Source: Sphingomonadaceae bacterium 3R27E2-A (lineage in GTDB: Bacteria > Pseudomonadota > Alphaproteobacteria > Sphingomonadales > Sphingomonadaceae). Taken from it: a stretch of DNA of 64,000 nucleotides. Made by a program: the position numbers and the translations under genes. The stretch covers positions 1 to 64,000 of the forward strand of contig SCNT01000014.1 in NCBI GenBank assembly GCA_005503165.1, read 5' to 3'. Each line of letters opens with the position of its first letter. The first letter of the stretch is position 1. The notes under the pieces were generated by a model. The model was not told the DNA's origin, made no database searches, and was given only the letters and a program-made list of their open reading frames with translations. Positions 54,960 to 63,804 of this stretch are shown piece after piece.

Positions 54960-57900
54960 ATGCCGATACGCAAGCTCTTCGCCCTTTTCGCCTTCGTCCT
55001 GATGGGCGCGAGCCTCGCCATGTCGATGGTGCGCGCCGCCGAGGGCGAAAAGCCGGTGAAGGTCGAATATCGCTTCTCGCCGCCTGCGCCGCGCGAACAG
55101 CCGGGCGCGACCTTCGAAGAGCGCGAGGCCGCGGTGCTCGCGAAATCGAAGGGCTGCTACAGCTGCCATACCAAGACCGACGCGCCCTCGATGCACGCGA
55201 CGCCCGCGGTGCAATTGGGTTGCACCGACTGCCACGGCGGCGATGCCGAAAGCCCCGCGGCATTTGGCAACGCCAAGCTCGGCTACGACAATCCCTACAA
55301 CCTCGCGGCGATGAAGATCGCGCACCCGCAGCCGACGCTGCCCAACAGCTGGGGCCACAGCCCGGCGAACCCGAAGCGCAGCTACACCCTGCTCAACAAG
55401 GAAGCGCCCGAATTCATCCGTTTCGTCAACCCCAGCGACTATCGCGTCGCGCGCGAGGCGTGCGGGTCGTGCCATATGGAGGTGATCGAGGCGACCGAGC
55501 GCTCGCTGATGTCGACGGGTGCGATGCTGTGGGGCGGGGCGGCCTATAACAACGGCATCATTCCCTTCAAAAATTATGCCTTCGGCGAGGCTTATACCCG
55601 CAACGGCGATCCGGCGTGCATTCTCTCGCCGACGACCACCATGAACGCCGACGAATATAAGAAAGCCTGCGATCCCAAGGTGCCGTCGGCAAAGATATTG
55701 TCCGACAAGGAACGCGCGCGCGGAGCGCTCGGCAAGATGTATCCGCTGCCGCGCTGGAGCGTGATCCCGCCGGGCGACGTGTTCCGCGTGTTCGAGCGCG
55801 GCGGGCGGAACATCAACACCCAATTTCCCGAAATCGGGCTGCCCAACCCGACCGGCAGCATCCAGCGGCTCGAGGAGCCCGGCCGCCCCGACCTCAAACA
55901 GTCGAACCGCGGCCCCGGCACCGGGCTGCGCGTCGCGATCCCGGTGCTCAATATCCACAAGACGCGCCTCAACGACCCGTTCATGTGGTTCATGGGCACC
56001 AACGACCAGCCCGGCGACTATCGCCATTCGGGCTGCTCGGGCTGCCACGTCATCTACGCCAACGACCGCGAGCCGCGCCACAGCCTGACCTATTCCAAAT
56101 ATGGCCGCGACGGCGAGACGGCGACGGTCGACCCGACGATCAGGGACCGCAAGCACAAGGCCGACGACGGGCATGGGCATGGCGGCGGCGGATCGGGCCA
56201 TGGCGACGCATCCAAGCATGCGCCCGACGAGGAAAAGCATGGCGCGCTGATCGACCCCGCCGACGCGAAGGCAGGGCCGCAGGTCTTCGCCAAGAAGGAG
56301 CGGCTCGAATCGGGTCACCCGATCAAGCACGCTTTCACGCGTTCGATCCCGACATCGCAATGCATGACCTGCCACATGCACCAGCCGAACATCTTCCTGA
56401 ACTCCTACCTCGGGTACACGATGTGGGATTATGAATCGGACGCGCCGCAGATGTGGCCCGGCCCGCACAACACCGCGCCGCGCCCCGAGGGGATGAGCGA
56501 CGAGGAATATCAGAAGAAATACAAGCAACAGCGCTATCCGACGGCGGCCGAAGTGCATCAGGTGCTCGAGCGCAACCCCGAGGGCGCGGCGCCGCGCGGC
56601 CTGTGGGCCGATGTCGAATTCCTGCGCGACGTCTATGACGTCAACGACAGCAACAAGGACACCCAGTTCGCCGACTATCACGGCCATGGCTGGAACTTCC
56701 GCGGCATCTTCAAGCGCGACCGGAGCGGCAACCTGCTGACCGCCGACGGCAATATGTCGACCTACGGCACCGACATCGAGCATATGATCACCCCCGACAA
56801 GCCCGAGCTGTGGGCCAATCGCTGGCGCAAACCCTGTGCGGACTACAGCGATCCCAAGGACCGCGAGCTTTGCCTGACGACCGCGACCCCCGACGGGCGC
56901 GAGGGCAAGTTCGTGCCGCCGGGCCTCAATCCCGGCAAGGCGGTCCATATGATGGACATCCACGCCGAAAAGGGCATGCAGTGCGCAGATTGCCACTTCA
57001 GCCAGGACGCGCACGGCAATGGCTATATCCAGGGCGAGGTCGCGAACGCGGTCGAGATCGGCTGCAAGGATTGCCACGGCACCGCCGACGCGCTGCCCAA
57101 CCTGCTCACCTCGAACGTCGCGGCGCGGCCGCAGGGCACCAACCTCGCGCTGCTGCGCAATCCCGACGGGCGCCGCCGCTTCGAATTCCAGTATAACGAC
57201 GATGGCGACGTCACGGGGCTGATCCAGCGCTCGATCATAGACCCCAAGCTCGAATGGCAGGTCAGCCTGGTCAAGCAGGCGGTGACCCCGGGGCCGCATT
57301 TCAATGCGAAGGCGGCGCGCGCCAAGCTGATGGCGCGGTCGGGCGCTGAGGACGATCAATATCAATGGGGCCCCGGCGTCGCGAAGGAGGATCGCGCGCA
57401 CGGCGACGACAAGATGACCTGTTTCACCTGTCACCTGTCGTGGACGACGAGTTGCGGCGGTTGCCATTTGCCGATCGAGGCGAACTGGAAGACCAAGATG
57501 CACCATTTCGAGGGCGAGGAGACGCGCAACTTCGCGACCTACAACCCGCAGGTGGCGCGCGACGAAATGTTCCAGCTCGGCCGCCACCAGCTCACCAAGC
57601 CCGGCGAGCCCGGCCCGGACGGCGAAGTGCGCGGCATCATCACCCCGGTGCGGTCGACCTCGGCGCTGATCCTGTCGTCGACGAACATCAACCGCGAGCG
57701 CATCTATGTGCAGCAGCCGCCGATCAGCTCTGCGGGCTATTCCAGCCAGGCCTTTGCGCCGCATTTCCCCCACACCGTGCGGCGGCAGGAAACCAAGCAA
57801 TGCTCCGACTGCCACCTGTCGGCCAACGACGACAATAATGCGATCATGGCGCAGCTCAATCTGCTGGGCACCAATTTCGTCAACTTCGTCGGCCTCAACG

Positions 57901-59306
57901 TCTGGTCGGGGATGGAGGACGGCTTCCAGGCGACGCGCGTCACCGAGTGGGACGAGCCGCAGGCGGTTATCGGCAGCTATCTTCAGAAATATGCCTATCC
58001 CGACTATTGGAAGCTGCACGTCGAACAGAATGGGCGCGAGCTCAAAAACTGGGTGCGCGGCAAGACCTTCGACAAGAAATTTTCGGGCGAAACCCACGCG
58101 CTCGAGGAGTTCGCCAATATCGTGCAGGATACGAGCGGCCGGGTGAACTGCCTGCAGCAGCGCGGCGAATATATGTTCGTCGCCGAAGGCAAGGGCGGCT
58201 TCCGGGTCTACGACGTCGCCTCGATCGGCAACAAGGGCTTCTCCGAACGCATCATCCGCGCGCCCTTTGCGGGTCTCGGTCACAACACGCATGTGAAGAC
58301 GAAGAACGCGACCTGCATGGCGATCGCGACGAACCAGCCGATCAGCGTCAGCCGCAACGACAATATCGTGAAGAATTTCCCCGAAAATCACGAACAGGCG
58401 ATGCATCCCATCTATCGCTATGCGGTGATCACCGACAGCGTCGAGGGGCTGATCCTCGTCGATATCGACACGCTCGCCGACGGTGAGTTCCGCAACAACC
58501 GCTTCACGCGCGCCTTGACCTGGAACGAGGGCAATGTGCTGGCGGGGGCGCGGCACGTCACGCTCGCGGGCAGCATCGCCTATATCACCACCGACGCCGG
58601 GCTGGTCGTGCTCGACCTGACCGATCCGCTGGCGCCCAAGGTCACCGCGCAGCTGCCGCTGACCGATGCGCGCGCCAGCGCAGTGCAGTTCCGCTACCTC
58701 TGGGTTACCGATGCCGAGGGCGTGAAACTGTTCGACGTCACCGATCTGCGCCAGCCGGCGCCGGTGCCGTCGGGCACGGTGCGCCTCGCCAACGCGCGGA
58801 AAATCTATCTGGCGCGCACCTATATGTATGTCGCGGCGAAGGCCGACGGGCTCGTCATCGTCGACGTCACGCGCCCCGCGGCGCCGCAGGTGTGGCCCGC
58901 GCTGACCTTCGGGGGTGCGATGACCGATGCCGAGGACGTCATCGTCGCGTCGACCAATGCCTCGCTTTTCGGTTATGTCGCCGACGGGCGGAACGGCATC
59001 AAGGTGATCCAGCTGACCAGCCCCGACAAACCGGGCCTTTACGGCTTTTCGCCCAAGCCGACGCCCGAGCTGATCGCCTGGGCGAAGACGCCCTCGCCGG
59101 CTCTGGCCCTGTCGAAAGGGCTCGACCGCGACCGCGGGGTCGACGAGACCGGCGGGCAGATGGCGGTGTTCGGCCGGCTCGGCTCGCGCCCCTTCACCCG
59201 GCCCGAGATGGAGCGGCTGTTCCTCAACCGCCGGGGCCTCGTCTACAAGGTTCGCGACGAGGTCGACCAGGCGGGCTGGCGCGCGGGGGATGTCTTCGCG
59301 AACTGA
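54960..59306 (+). CDS. Decaheme cytochrome c with C-terminal LVIVD-type repeat domain
   Basis: 1448 residues; ATG two bases after the barrel gene stop. A signal peptide (about 1-27) marks export. Ten CXXCH sites lie at residues 66, 88, 168, 359, 468, 675, 702, 821, 832 and 948, sparse and uneven compared with MtrA. A His-rich insert (398-428, with DGHGHGGGGSGHGD) may bind metal. From about residue 1030 the protein is a repeat of beta blades with LVIVD-like cores: LILVDIDT, LVVLDLTDP, VKLFDVTDL, LVIVDVTRP and IKVIQLTSP, a predicted propeller. Likely an exported redox protein, perhaps surface-exposed; function not known. Confidence 0.87.
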   Translation: MPIRKLFALFAFVLMGASLAMSMVRAAEGEKPVKVEYRFSPPAPREQPGATFEEREAAVLAKSKGCYSCHTKTDAPSMHATPAVQLGCTDCHGGDAESPAAFGNAKLGYDNPYNLAAMKIAHPQPTLPNSWGHSPANPKRSYTLLNKEAPEFIRFVNPSDYRVAREACGSCHMEVIEATERSLMSTGAMLWGGAAYNNGIIPFKNYAFGEAYTRNGDPACILSPTTTMNADEYKKACDPKVPSAKILSDKERARGALGKMYPLPRWSVIPPGDVFRVFERGGRNINTQFPEIGLPNPTGSIQRLEEPGRPDLKQSNRGPGTGLRVAIPVLNIHKTRLNDPFMWFMGTNDQPGDYRHSGCSGCHVIYANDREPRHSLTYSKYGRDGETATVDPTIRDRKHKADDGHGHGGGGSGHGDASKHAPDEEKHGALIDPADAKAGPQVFAKKERLESGHPIKHAFTRSIPTSQCMTCHMHQPNIFLNSYLGYTMWDYESDAPQMWPGPHNTAPRPEGMSDEEYQKKYKQQRYPTAAEVHQVLERNPEGAAPRGLWADVEFLRDVYDVNDSNKDTQFADYHGHGWNFRGIFKRDRSGNLLTADGNMSTYGTDIEHMITPDKPELWANRWRKPCADYSDPKDRELCLTTATPDGREGKFVPPGLNPGKAVHMMDIHAEKGMQCADCHFSQDAHGNGYIQGEVANAVEIGCKDCHGTADALPNLLTSNVAARPQGTNLALLRNPDGRRRFEFQYNDDGDVTGLIQRSIIDPKLEWQVSLVKQAVTPGPHFNAKAARAKLMARSGAEDDQYQWGPGVAKEDRAHGDDKMTCFTCHLSWTTSCGGCHLPIEANWKTKMHHFEGEETRNFATYNPQVARDEMFQLGRHQLTKPGEPGPDGEVRGIITPVRSTSALILSSTNINRERIYVQQPPISSAGYSSQAFAPHFPHTVRRQETKQCSDCHLSANDDNNAIMAQLNLLGTNFVNFVGLNVWSGMEDGFQATRVTEWDEPQAVIGSYLQKYAYPDYWKLHVEQNGRELKNWVRGKTFDKKFSGETHALEEFANIVQDTSGRVNCLQQRGEYMFVAEGKGGFRVYDVASIGNKGFSERIIRAPFAGLGHNTHVKTKNATCMAIATNQPISVSRNDNIVKNFPENHEQAMHPIYRYAVITDSVEGLILVDIDTLADGEFRNNRFTRALTWNEGNVLAGARHVTLAGSIAYITTDAGLVVLDLTDPLAPKVTAQLPLTDARASAVQFRYLWVTDAEGVKLFDVTDLRQPAPVPSGTVRLANARKIYLARTYMYVAAKADGLVIVDVTRPAAPQVWPALTFGGAMTDAEDVIVASTNASLFGYVADGRNGIKVIQLTSPDKPGLYGFSPKPTPELIAWAKTPSPALALSKGLDRDRGVDETGGQMAVFGRLGSRPFTRPEMERLFLNRRGLVYKVRDEVDQAGWRAGDVFAN

Positions 59307-59358
59307 GGGCGCGGTTAAGCCCCTTGGCGCCGCCCATCGCTTGTGCGAGACGCTGAGC

Positions 59359-59925
59359 ATGCGACCCCAGGTCATTCCCCACCCCAGCCTTGGCGACAAG
59401 CTCCGTCGCGCGGTCTGGAACGCCGTCTGGCTCATCCTCTACCGCCCCAGCCCGATCCCGCTGCACGGCTGGCGTCGCCTGCTGCTCCGTCTGTTCGGCG
59501 CCACCATCGGTGGCGGCGCAAGGCCCTATCCGAGCGCGCGCATCTGGGCGCCGTGGAACTTCGAGATGGGCGCGGGCAGCACGATCGGGCCGCGAAGCGA
59601 AATCTACAGCGTCGCGCGCGTGACGCTCGGCCCCTGGTCGGTGGTCAGCCAGCGCGCCTATCTCTGCACCGCCAGCCACGACATCCACGCCCCGGGCTTC
59701 GCGCTTACCGCCGCGCCGATCGCGGTCGGTCGCAACGCATGGGTCGCCGCCGACGCCTTTATCGGCCCCGGCGTGACGCTGGCGGACGGCGCGGTCGCCG
59801 CGGCGCGCGCGGTGGTGATCAAGGATGTCGATCGCAATGTCATCGTCGGCGGCAATCCCGCCGTCCCGGTGGGCAAATGCGGCCTCGCCGATTTCGCCGA
59901 CGGATCGATGCGTCCGGGGGGTTAG
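59359..59925 (+). CDS. WcaF-like putative acetyltransferase (left-handed beta helix)
   Basis: 188 residues from ATG 59359; upstream in-frame codons run back to the cytochrome gene and are not needed. The hexapeptide repeats appear as IGGGARPYPSARIW, MGAGSTIGPRSEIYSVARVTLG and GRNAWVAADAFIGPGVTLADG. The catalytic-type His is in TASHDIHAPGF. Such proteins acetylate sugars of colanic-acid-like exopolysaccharides. The stop codon shares TTAG with the convergent RSH gene. No sugar-transferase gene adjoins apart from the GT2 gene at 62141. Confidence 0.85.
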   Translation: MRPQVIPHPSLGDKLRRAVWNAVWLILYRPSPIPLHGWRRLLLRLFGATIGGGARPYPSARIWAPWNFEMGAGSTIGPRSEIYSVARVTLGPWSVVSQRAYLCTASHDIHAPGFALTAAPIAVGRNAWVAADAFIGPGVTLADGAVAAARAVVIKDVDRNVIVGGNPAVPVGKCGLADFADGSMRPGG

Positions 59926-62015
59926 AGCCGCTCCGCCTGCACCACCGTATCGGACGCGCGCAGCGCCGATAATATGCGCATCACATGGTGGACGTCGCGC
60001 ACCTCGACGACGATGTCATAGGTGTGGAAGCCGCCTTCGCGGTTCGACAGGCGCAAATTGGTGATGTTCGCCATATTGGCCGCAAGGATGCCCGACATTT
60101 CGGCGAGCGTGCCGGGCTCGTTGAGGATCACGACGCACAGCCGGGCATTGCCGCCTTCGCTGTCCTCCTGCCACCTGAGGTCGATCCAGTCGGCATCGAC
60201 CCCGTCGGCGAGGCGAGGGCAGTCTATGACGTGCACCTCGATCCCTTCGCCGGGCCGTGCCAGCCCGACGATGCGGTCGCCGGGCACCGGGTGGCAGCAG
60301 TCGGCGAGCTGGTAGGCGACCCCCGGCGTCAGCCCCGCGATCGACACCGCCGCGCCCTGGACCAGCTTGCCCGGCTTCGACTTCATGTCGGCGGTGATGC
60401 CGGGGACGAGCGCCTCGAGCACGGCATTGTCGGTCAGCCGCTGCTTGGCGATCGCGACATAGAGCGCGCTGTCGTCTTCGAGCTTCAGCCGCGTGAGCGC
60501 CGCGGCGCGCGCCTTGTCGCCGACCTTGTTGGGCAAGCGCGCGACGATCTCGTCGTACATCTTGCGGCCGAGCGCCGTGAGCTCGACCTTTTCCTTCGAG
60601 CGAACATGGCGGCGGATCGCCGCGCGCGCCTTGCCGGTGACCGCGAAGCCGAGCCATGCGGGCTGCGGGGTCTGCTTGTCCGACGACAGGATCTCGACCG
60701 TGTCGCCATTGGCGAGCTGGGTGCGCAGCGGCACCAGCCGGCCGTTGACCTTGGCGCCGACGGTGCGGTCGCCGAGCCCCGTGTGCACGGCATAGGCGAA
60801 GTCGACCGGGGTCGCGCCCTTGGGCAGCTGGTGCAGGCTTCCCTTCGGGGTGAAGGCGAAGATGCGGTCCTGGTACATCGCGATGCGCGTATTTTCCAGG
60901 AACTCGTCGGGATCGTGCGTCTGCTCGAGGATTTCGAGGAGGTCGCGGATCCACCCCGCCTGACCGTCGGGAACCGCGCCGCCCTGTTTATAGGCCCAAT
61001 GCGCGGCGAGTCCGAATTCGGACTGCTGGTGCATGCCGAGGCTGCGGATCTGGATCTCGATCCGCATATTCTGCTGGTGCATGATCGTCGTGTGCAGCGA
61101 CTTGTAGCCGTTGCGCTTGGGCGTCGAGATATAGTCCTTGAAGCGGCCGGGCACCATTTTCCACTTGCGGTGGAGCAATCCCAGTGCGGCGTAGCAATCG
61201 GCGTCGGTGGGGGTGATGATCCGGAAGGCGATGATGTCGGTGACCTGCTCGAAGCTGACGTGCCGCTCCTGCATCTTGCGCCAGATCGAATAGGGGTGCT
61301 TCTCGCGTCCCGAAATGTCGGCCTCGATCCCGTTCTTCGCGAGCAGTTCCTTGAACTCGCGCGTGATCGCCGCGACCTTGTCCTTGCCGCCCGCGGTCAG
61401 CTTGGCGAGGCGCCCGGTGATCGTGGCATAGGCCTCGGGCTCGAGCTCGCGAAAGGCGAGCAGCTGCATCTCGCGCATATATTCGTACATGCCGATCCGC
61501 TCGGCCAGCGGCGCATAGATATCCATCGTCTCCCTGGCGATGCGGCGGCGCTTGTCCGGGTTCTGGATGAAGTGCAGCGTGCGCATATTGTGCAGCCGGT
61601 CGGCGAGCTTGACCAGCAGCACGCGGATGTCGTCGGACATGGCGAGCAGGAATTTGCGGAGGTTTTCCGCCGCGCGCTCATTCTCGGTCTGCGCCTCGAT
61701 CTTCGAAAGCTTGGTAACGCCGTCGACCAGCCGCCCGACGTCGGGGCCGAACAGCCGCTCGATTTCGTCGGGCGTCGTAAGCGTGTCTTCAAGCGTGTCG
61801 TGGAGCAGCGCGGTGACGATCGTCTCGCTGTCGAGATGCAGGTCGGTCAAAATACCCGCGACCTCGACCGGATGGCTGAAATAGGGGTCGCCCGACGCGC
61901 GCTTCTGGCTGCCGTGTTTCTGCACGGTGAAGACATAGGCACGATTGAGCAACGCCTCGTCGACGTCGGGATCATAAGCGCGCACGCGCTCGACAAGTTC
62001 ATATTGACGCAGCAT
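59922..62015 (-). CDS. rsh: Bifunctional (p)ppGpp synthetase/hydrolase (RelA/SpoT homologue)
   Basis: 697 residues from ATG 62015, with GGGACAGG upstream; an earlier in-frame ATG at 62051 has no support. The hydrolase HD site is LLHDTLEDT. The synthetase domain has YSIWRKMQ, RFKDYISTPKRNGYKSLHT, with the RxKD motif typical of bifunctional enzymes, and then TGS (AFTPKGSLHQLPKGATPVDFAYAVH) and C-terminal ACT domains (VVILNEPGTLAEMSGILAA). It controls the stringent response and is the only RSH gene in the window. Confidence 0.97.
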   Translation of the reverse strand: MLRQYELVERVRAYDPDVDEALLNRAYVFTVQKHGSQKRASGDPYFSHPVEVAGILTDLHLDSETIVTALLHDTLEDTLTTPDEIERLFGPDVGRLVDGVTKLSKIEAQTENERAAENLRKFLLAMSDDIRVLLVKLADRLHNMRTLHFIQNPDKRRRIARETMDIYAPLAERIGMYEYMREMQLLAFRELEPEAYATITGRLAKLTAGGKDKVAAITREFKELLAKNGIEADISGREKHPYSIWRKMQERHVSFEQVTDIIAFRIITPTDADCYAALGLLHRKWKMVPGRFKDYISTPKRNGYKSLHTTIMHQQNMRIEIQIRSLGMHQQSEFGLAAHWAYKQGGAVPDGQAGWIRDLLEILEQTHDPDEFLENTRIAMYQDRIFAFTPKGSLHQLPKGATPVDFAYAVHTGLGDRTVGAKVNGRLVPLRTQLANGDTVEILSSDKQTPQPAWLGFAVTGKARAAIRRHVRSKEKVELTALGRKMYDEIVARLPNKVGDKARAAALTRLKLEDDSALYVAIAKQRLTDNAVLEALVPGITADMKSKPGKLVQGAAVSIAGLTPGVAYQLADCCHPVPGDRIVGLARPGEGIEVHVIDCPRLADGVDADWIDLRWQEDSEGGNARLCVVILNEPGTLAEMSGILAANMANITNLRLSNREGGFHTYDIVVEVRDVHHVMRILSALRASDTVVQAERL

Positions 62016-62140
62016 CCTGTCCCAATGTCGTGCATGCGGGCGTAAATGCAATGCGAAACTTGGTTACGCGGTACCCGCCCCCTCCCGCAATATTGGTAAA
62101 CGGCTTTGGAAGCATCGTGCGCGCGCGATAGGGCGGGGCG

Positions 62141-63025
62141 ATGACAGGGACCACGCCTTCCGATTCGGCCGCTCCGCGCGTGTCGATGGTGATGCCCGTG
62201 CACAATGGTGCGCGCTGGCTCGAAGAGGCGATCGCGTCGGTCCTCGCGCAGAGCTTTGCCGATTTCGAGCTGATCCTCGTCGACGACGCGTCGCGCGACG
62301 AAAGCCCCGCGATCATGACCGCAGCGGCCGCGCGCGACCCGCGCGTCCGTTATCTGCGGCTCGACACCAACGTCGGGCTGCCCGCCGCGCTTAATCACGG
62401 CTTCGCGCAGGCGCGGGGCGAATTCCACAGCTGGACGTCGGACGACAACCTGCTGCGCCCCGCGATGCTCGAACGGCTGCTGGGCGTGTTCGCCGTGCAG
62501 CCCGAGGCCGATATCGCCTATGCCGATTTCACGCTGATCGACGACCAAGGCAACGACCTCGGGCGCTCGCGCGTCGGGCCGGTCGAGCGCTTGCTTCACG
62601 GCAATAATATCGGCGCCTGCTTCCTCTATCGCCGCGACGTGAGCGAGGCGCTCGGCGGCTACGACATCGGGCTGTTCGGGGTCGAGGATTATGACTTCTG
62701 GCTGCGCGCGGCGCAGCGCTTCACCTTCGCCGAACTGCACGAAGACCTTTATCTGTACCGCAAACATGGTGGCAGCCTGACGAGCAAGCGCGCCGACCAG
62801 ATCCATGCGCTCACCGCGCTGATCGTCGAGCGCGCGCTACCCGATCAACTCCCGCCGCGCAGCCGCAGCGAGATCCTGCTCGGCCTCGCGCTCAAGAGCC
62901 AGCGGCGCTGGCGCTTCGACCTCGTGCGCCGCGCGCTCCGCGCGCACCCGCCCTCGGTCGCGGCGCGCCTGCCCGCGCTCGCGCGCTGGACGCTCGTCGT
63001 CGCGCGTAACCGGATGACGGCATAG
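62141..63025 (+). CDS. Glycosyltransferase family 2 protein
   Basis: 294 residues. The GT-A start is VSMVMPVHNGARWLEEAI, followed by FELILVDDASRDESP (nucleotide-sugar Asp), then FHSWTSDDNL, where the DxD-type acidic motif sits, and a conserved GVEDYDFWLRAAQRF acceptor-side motif. The C-terminal about 60 residues are helical and basic. It transfers a sugar from a nucleotide donor; donor and acceptor unknown. Divergent from RSH. Confidence 0.88.
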   Translation: MTGTTPSDSAAPRVSMVMPVHNGARWLEEAIASVLAQSFADFELILVDDASRDESPAIMTAAAARDPRVRYLRLDTNVGLPAALNHGFAQARGEFHSWTSDDNLLRPAMLERLLGVFAVQPEADIAYADFTLIDDQGNDLGRSRVGPVERLLHGNNIGACFLYRRDVSEALGGYDIGLFGVEDYDFWLRAAQRFTFAELHEDLYLYRKHGGSLTSKRADQIHALTALIVERALPDQLPPRSRSEILLGLALKSQRRWRFDLVRRALRAHPPSVAARLPALARWTLVVARNRMTA

Positions 63026-63045
63026 GGGTGGGAAGCGGACATAAT

Positions 63046-63193
63046 AATCCTCCCTGTCGCGAAGCGATGGGGAGGGGGACCATGCGAAGCATGGTGGAGG
63101 GGCCGAGGCCTTGAGCGTCGGTTTCGGGCCGCCGCCCCTCCACCACCGCTTCGCGGCGGTCCCCCTCCCCACGGCTTCGCCGCAGGGAGGATT
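63046..63193. repeat. Large imperfect inverted repeat in the 311-nt gap after the glycosyltransferase
   Basis: Outer arms AATCCTCCCT (63046-63055) and AGGGAGGATT (63184-63193) enclose smaller stems: GCGAAGC with GCTTCGC, and GGGGACCATGCGAAGCATGGTGGAGGGG-like hairpins facing GCCCCTCCACCACC and GGTCCCCCTCCCC. The folded structure resembles the composite intergenic elements common in sphingomonads. The gap 63026-63336 otherwise holds a terminator for the next minus-strand gene and no gene. Confidence 0.75.
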
Positions 63194-63237
63194 AAACGGC
63201 AGCAACTGCCCGGTTCCGGACATTGAGCAAGCGATGG

Positions 63238-63283
63238 AAAAAGGACCGCCGCGCAGCCCGGGAGGAAGGCGGCGGGCGGTCCT
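63238..63283 (-). terminator. Rho-independent terminator of the CC_3452-family gene
   Basis: On the minus strand AGGACCGCC (complement of 63275-63283) pairs with GGCGGTCCT (complement of 63242-63250), followed directly by a T run from the AAAAA at 63238-63242. It lies 54 nt beyond the stop codon at 63337. Confidence 0.7.
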
Positions 63284-63336
63284 CTCCAGGACCGGACGGG
63301 GCGGCGGGGGGAGGGGAGAGCCGCCCGCCCGGCCGG

Positions 63337-63678
63337 TCAGGCTGCGCCGTTGCAGCGCGCCAGATCTTCGGCTTCGAGCGCCTTGCCGTCGGCGGTGAAG
63401 CTTTTCACTTCGCCGGCTTCGCGCGCGAGGCCCGAGCACATCATCAGCGGGCGGCTGGTGCCGCGCGCGCCGACGCAATCGGTGCCCGTGCACGACCAGA
63501 CGATCCCCCGCGCGACGAACTTGCCCTTGGGCGCAGGGCTGGCGAGTTCGGCGCGATAATAAGCGCCGCCGGCGGCATTTGCCGCCGCGGGCAGCAGCGC
63601 GCTGCCGCCGGCGAGCGCGACGCCGATCAGCGGCAGGATGCCGGAAAGAACGGGCGCGGGAGAAGTAAGCTTGAACAT
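63337..63678 (-). CDS. CC_3452-family small secreted protein
   Basis: 113 residues from ATG 63678, with AGGAG upstream. A signal peptide (about 1-36, ending AANAAGG) precedes a short domain with CTGTDC and the pattern ARGTSRPLMMCSGLAREAGEVKSF, ending EDLARCN. This matches the CC_3452 family of small exported proteins in Caulobacter and sphingomonads, with four cysteines that may form two disulfides. Function unknown. Divergent from an HxlR-type regulator. Confidence 0.82.
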   Translation of the reverse strand: MFKLTSPAPVLSGILPLIGVALAGGSALLPAAANAAGGAYYRAELASPAPKGKFVARGIVWSCTGTDCVGARGTSRPLMMCSGLAREAGEVKSFTADGKALEAEDLARCNGAA

Positions 63679-63705
63679 GGGGAGGTCTCCTTTTTTCGCA
63701 CCTAT

Positions 63706-63751
63706 TTTAGGTTGCAAAAGGAAATTTAGGTGGCGAGTTGCAAAATGCAAC
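63706..63751. promoter_or_regulatory. Divergent promoter with repeated GTTGCAAAA and TTTAGGT motifs
   Basis: GTTGCAAAA occurs at 63711-63719 and 63737-63745; the second copy is part of an inverted repeat GTTGCA-AAA-TGCAAC (63737-63751). TTTAGGT(T/G)GC occurs at 63706-63715 and 63725-63734. The repeats lie in the 126-nt A/T-rich region between the CC_3452-family gene and the HxlR-type gene and are good candidates for the HxlR protein binding site. Confidence 0.55.
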
Positions 63752-63804
63752 TAAGGGCCACATATTTTTTGTGCGGGGGCCGATTTTACGTTAGGGCTAG
63801 GCCT

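Noticed and set aside
54918-59435. Very long minus-strand open frame of about 1500 codons opposite the decaheme gene
   Set aside because: It mirrors the codon bias of the plus-strand gene, has no motif and no ribosome site, and the plus-strand reading has ten CXXCH sites and a signal peptide. Similar antisense frames opposite putA (43613-46720) and the barrel/lipoprotein genes (51496-55263) were rejected for the same reason.
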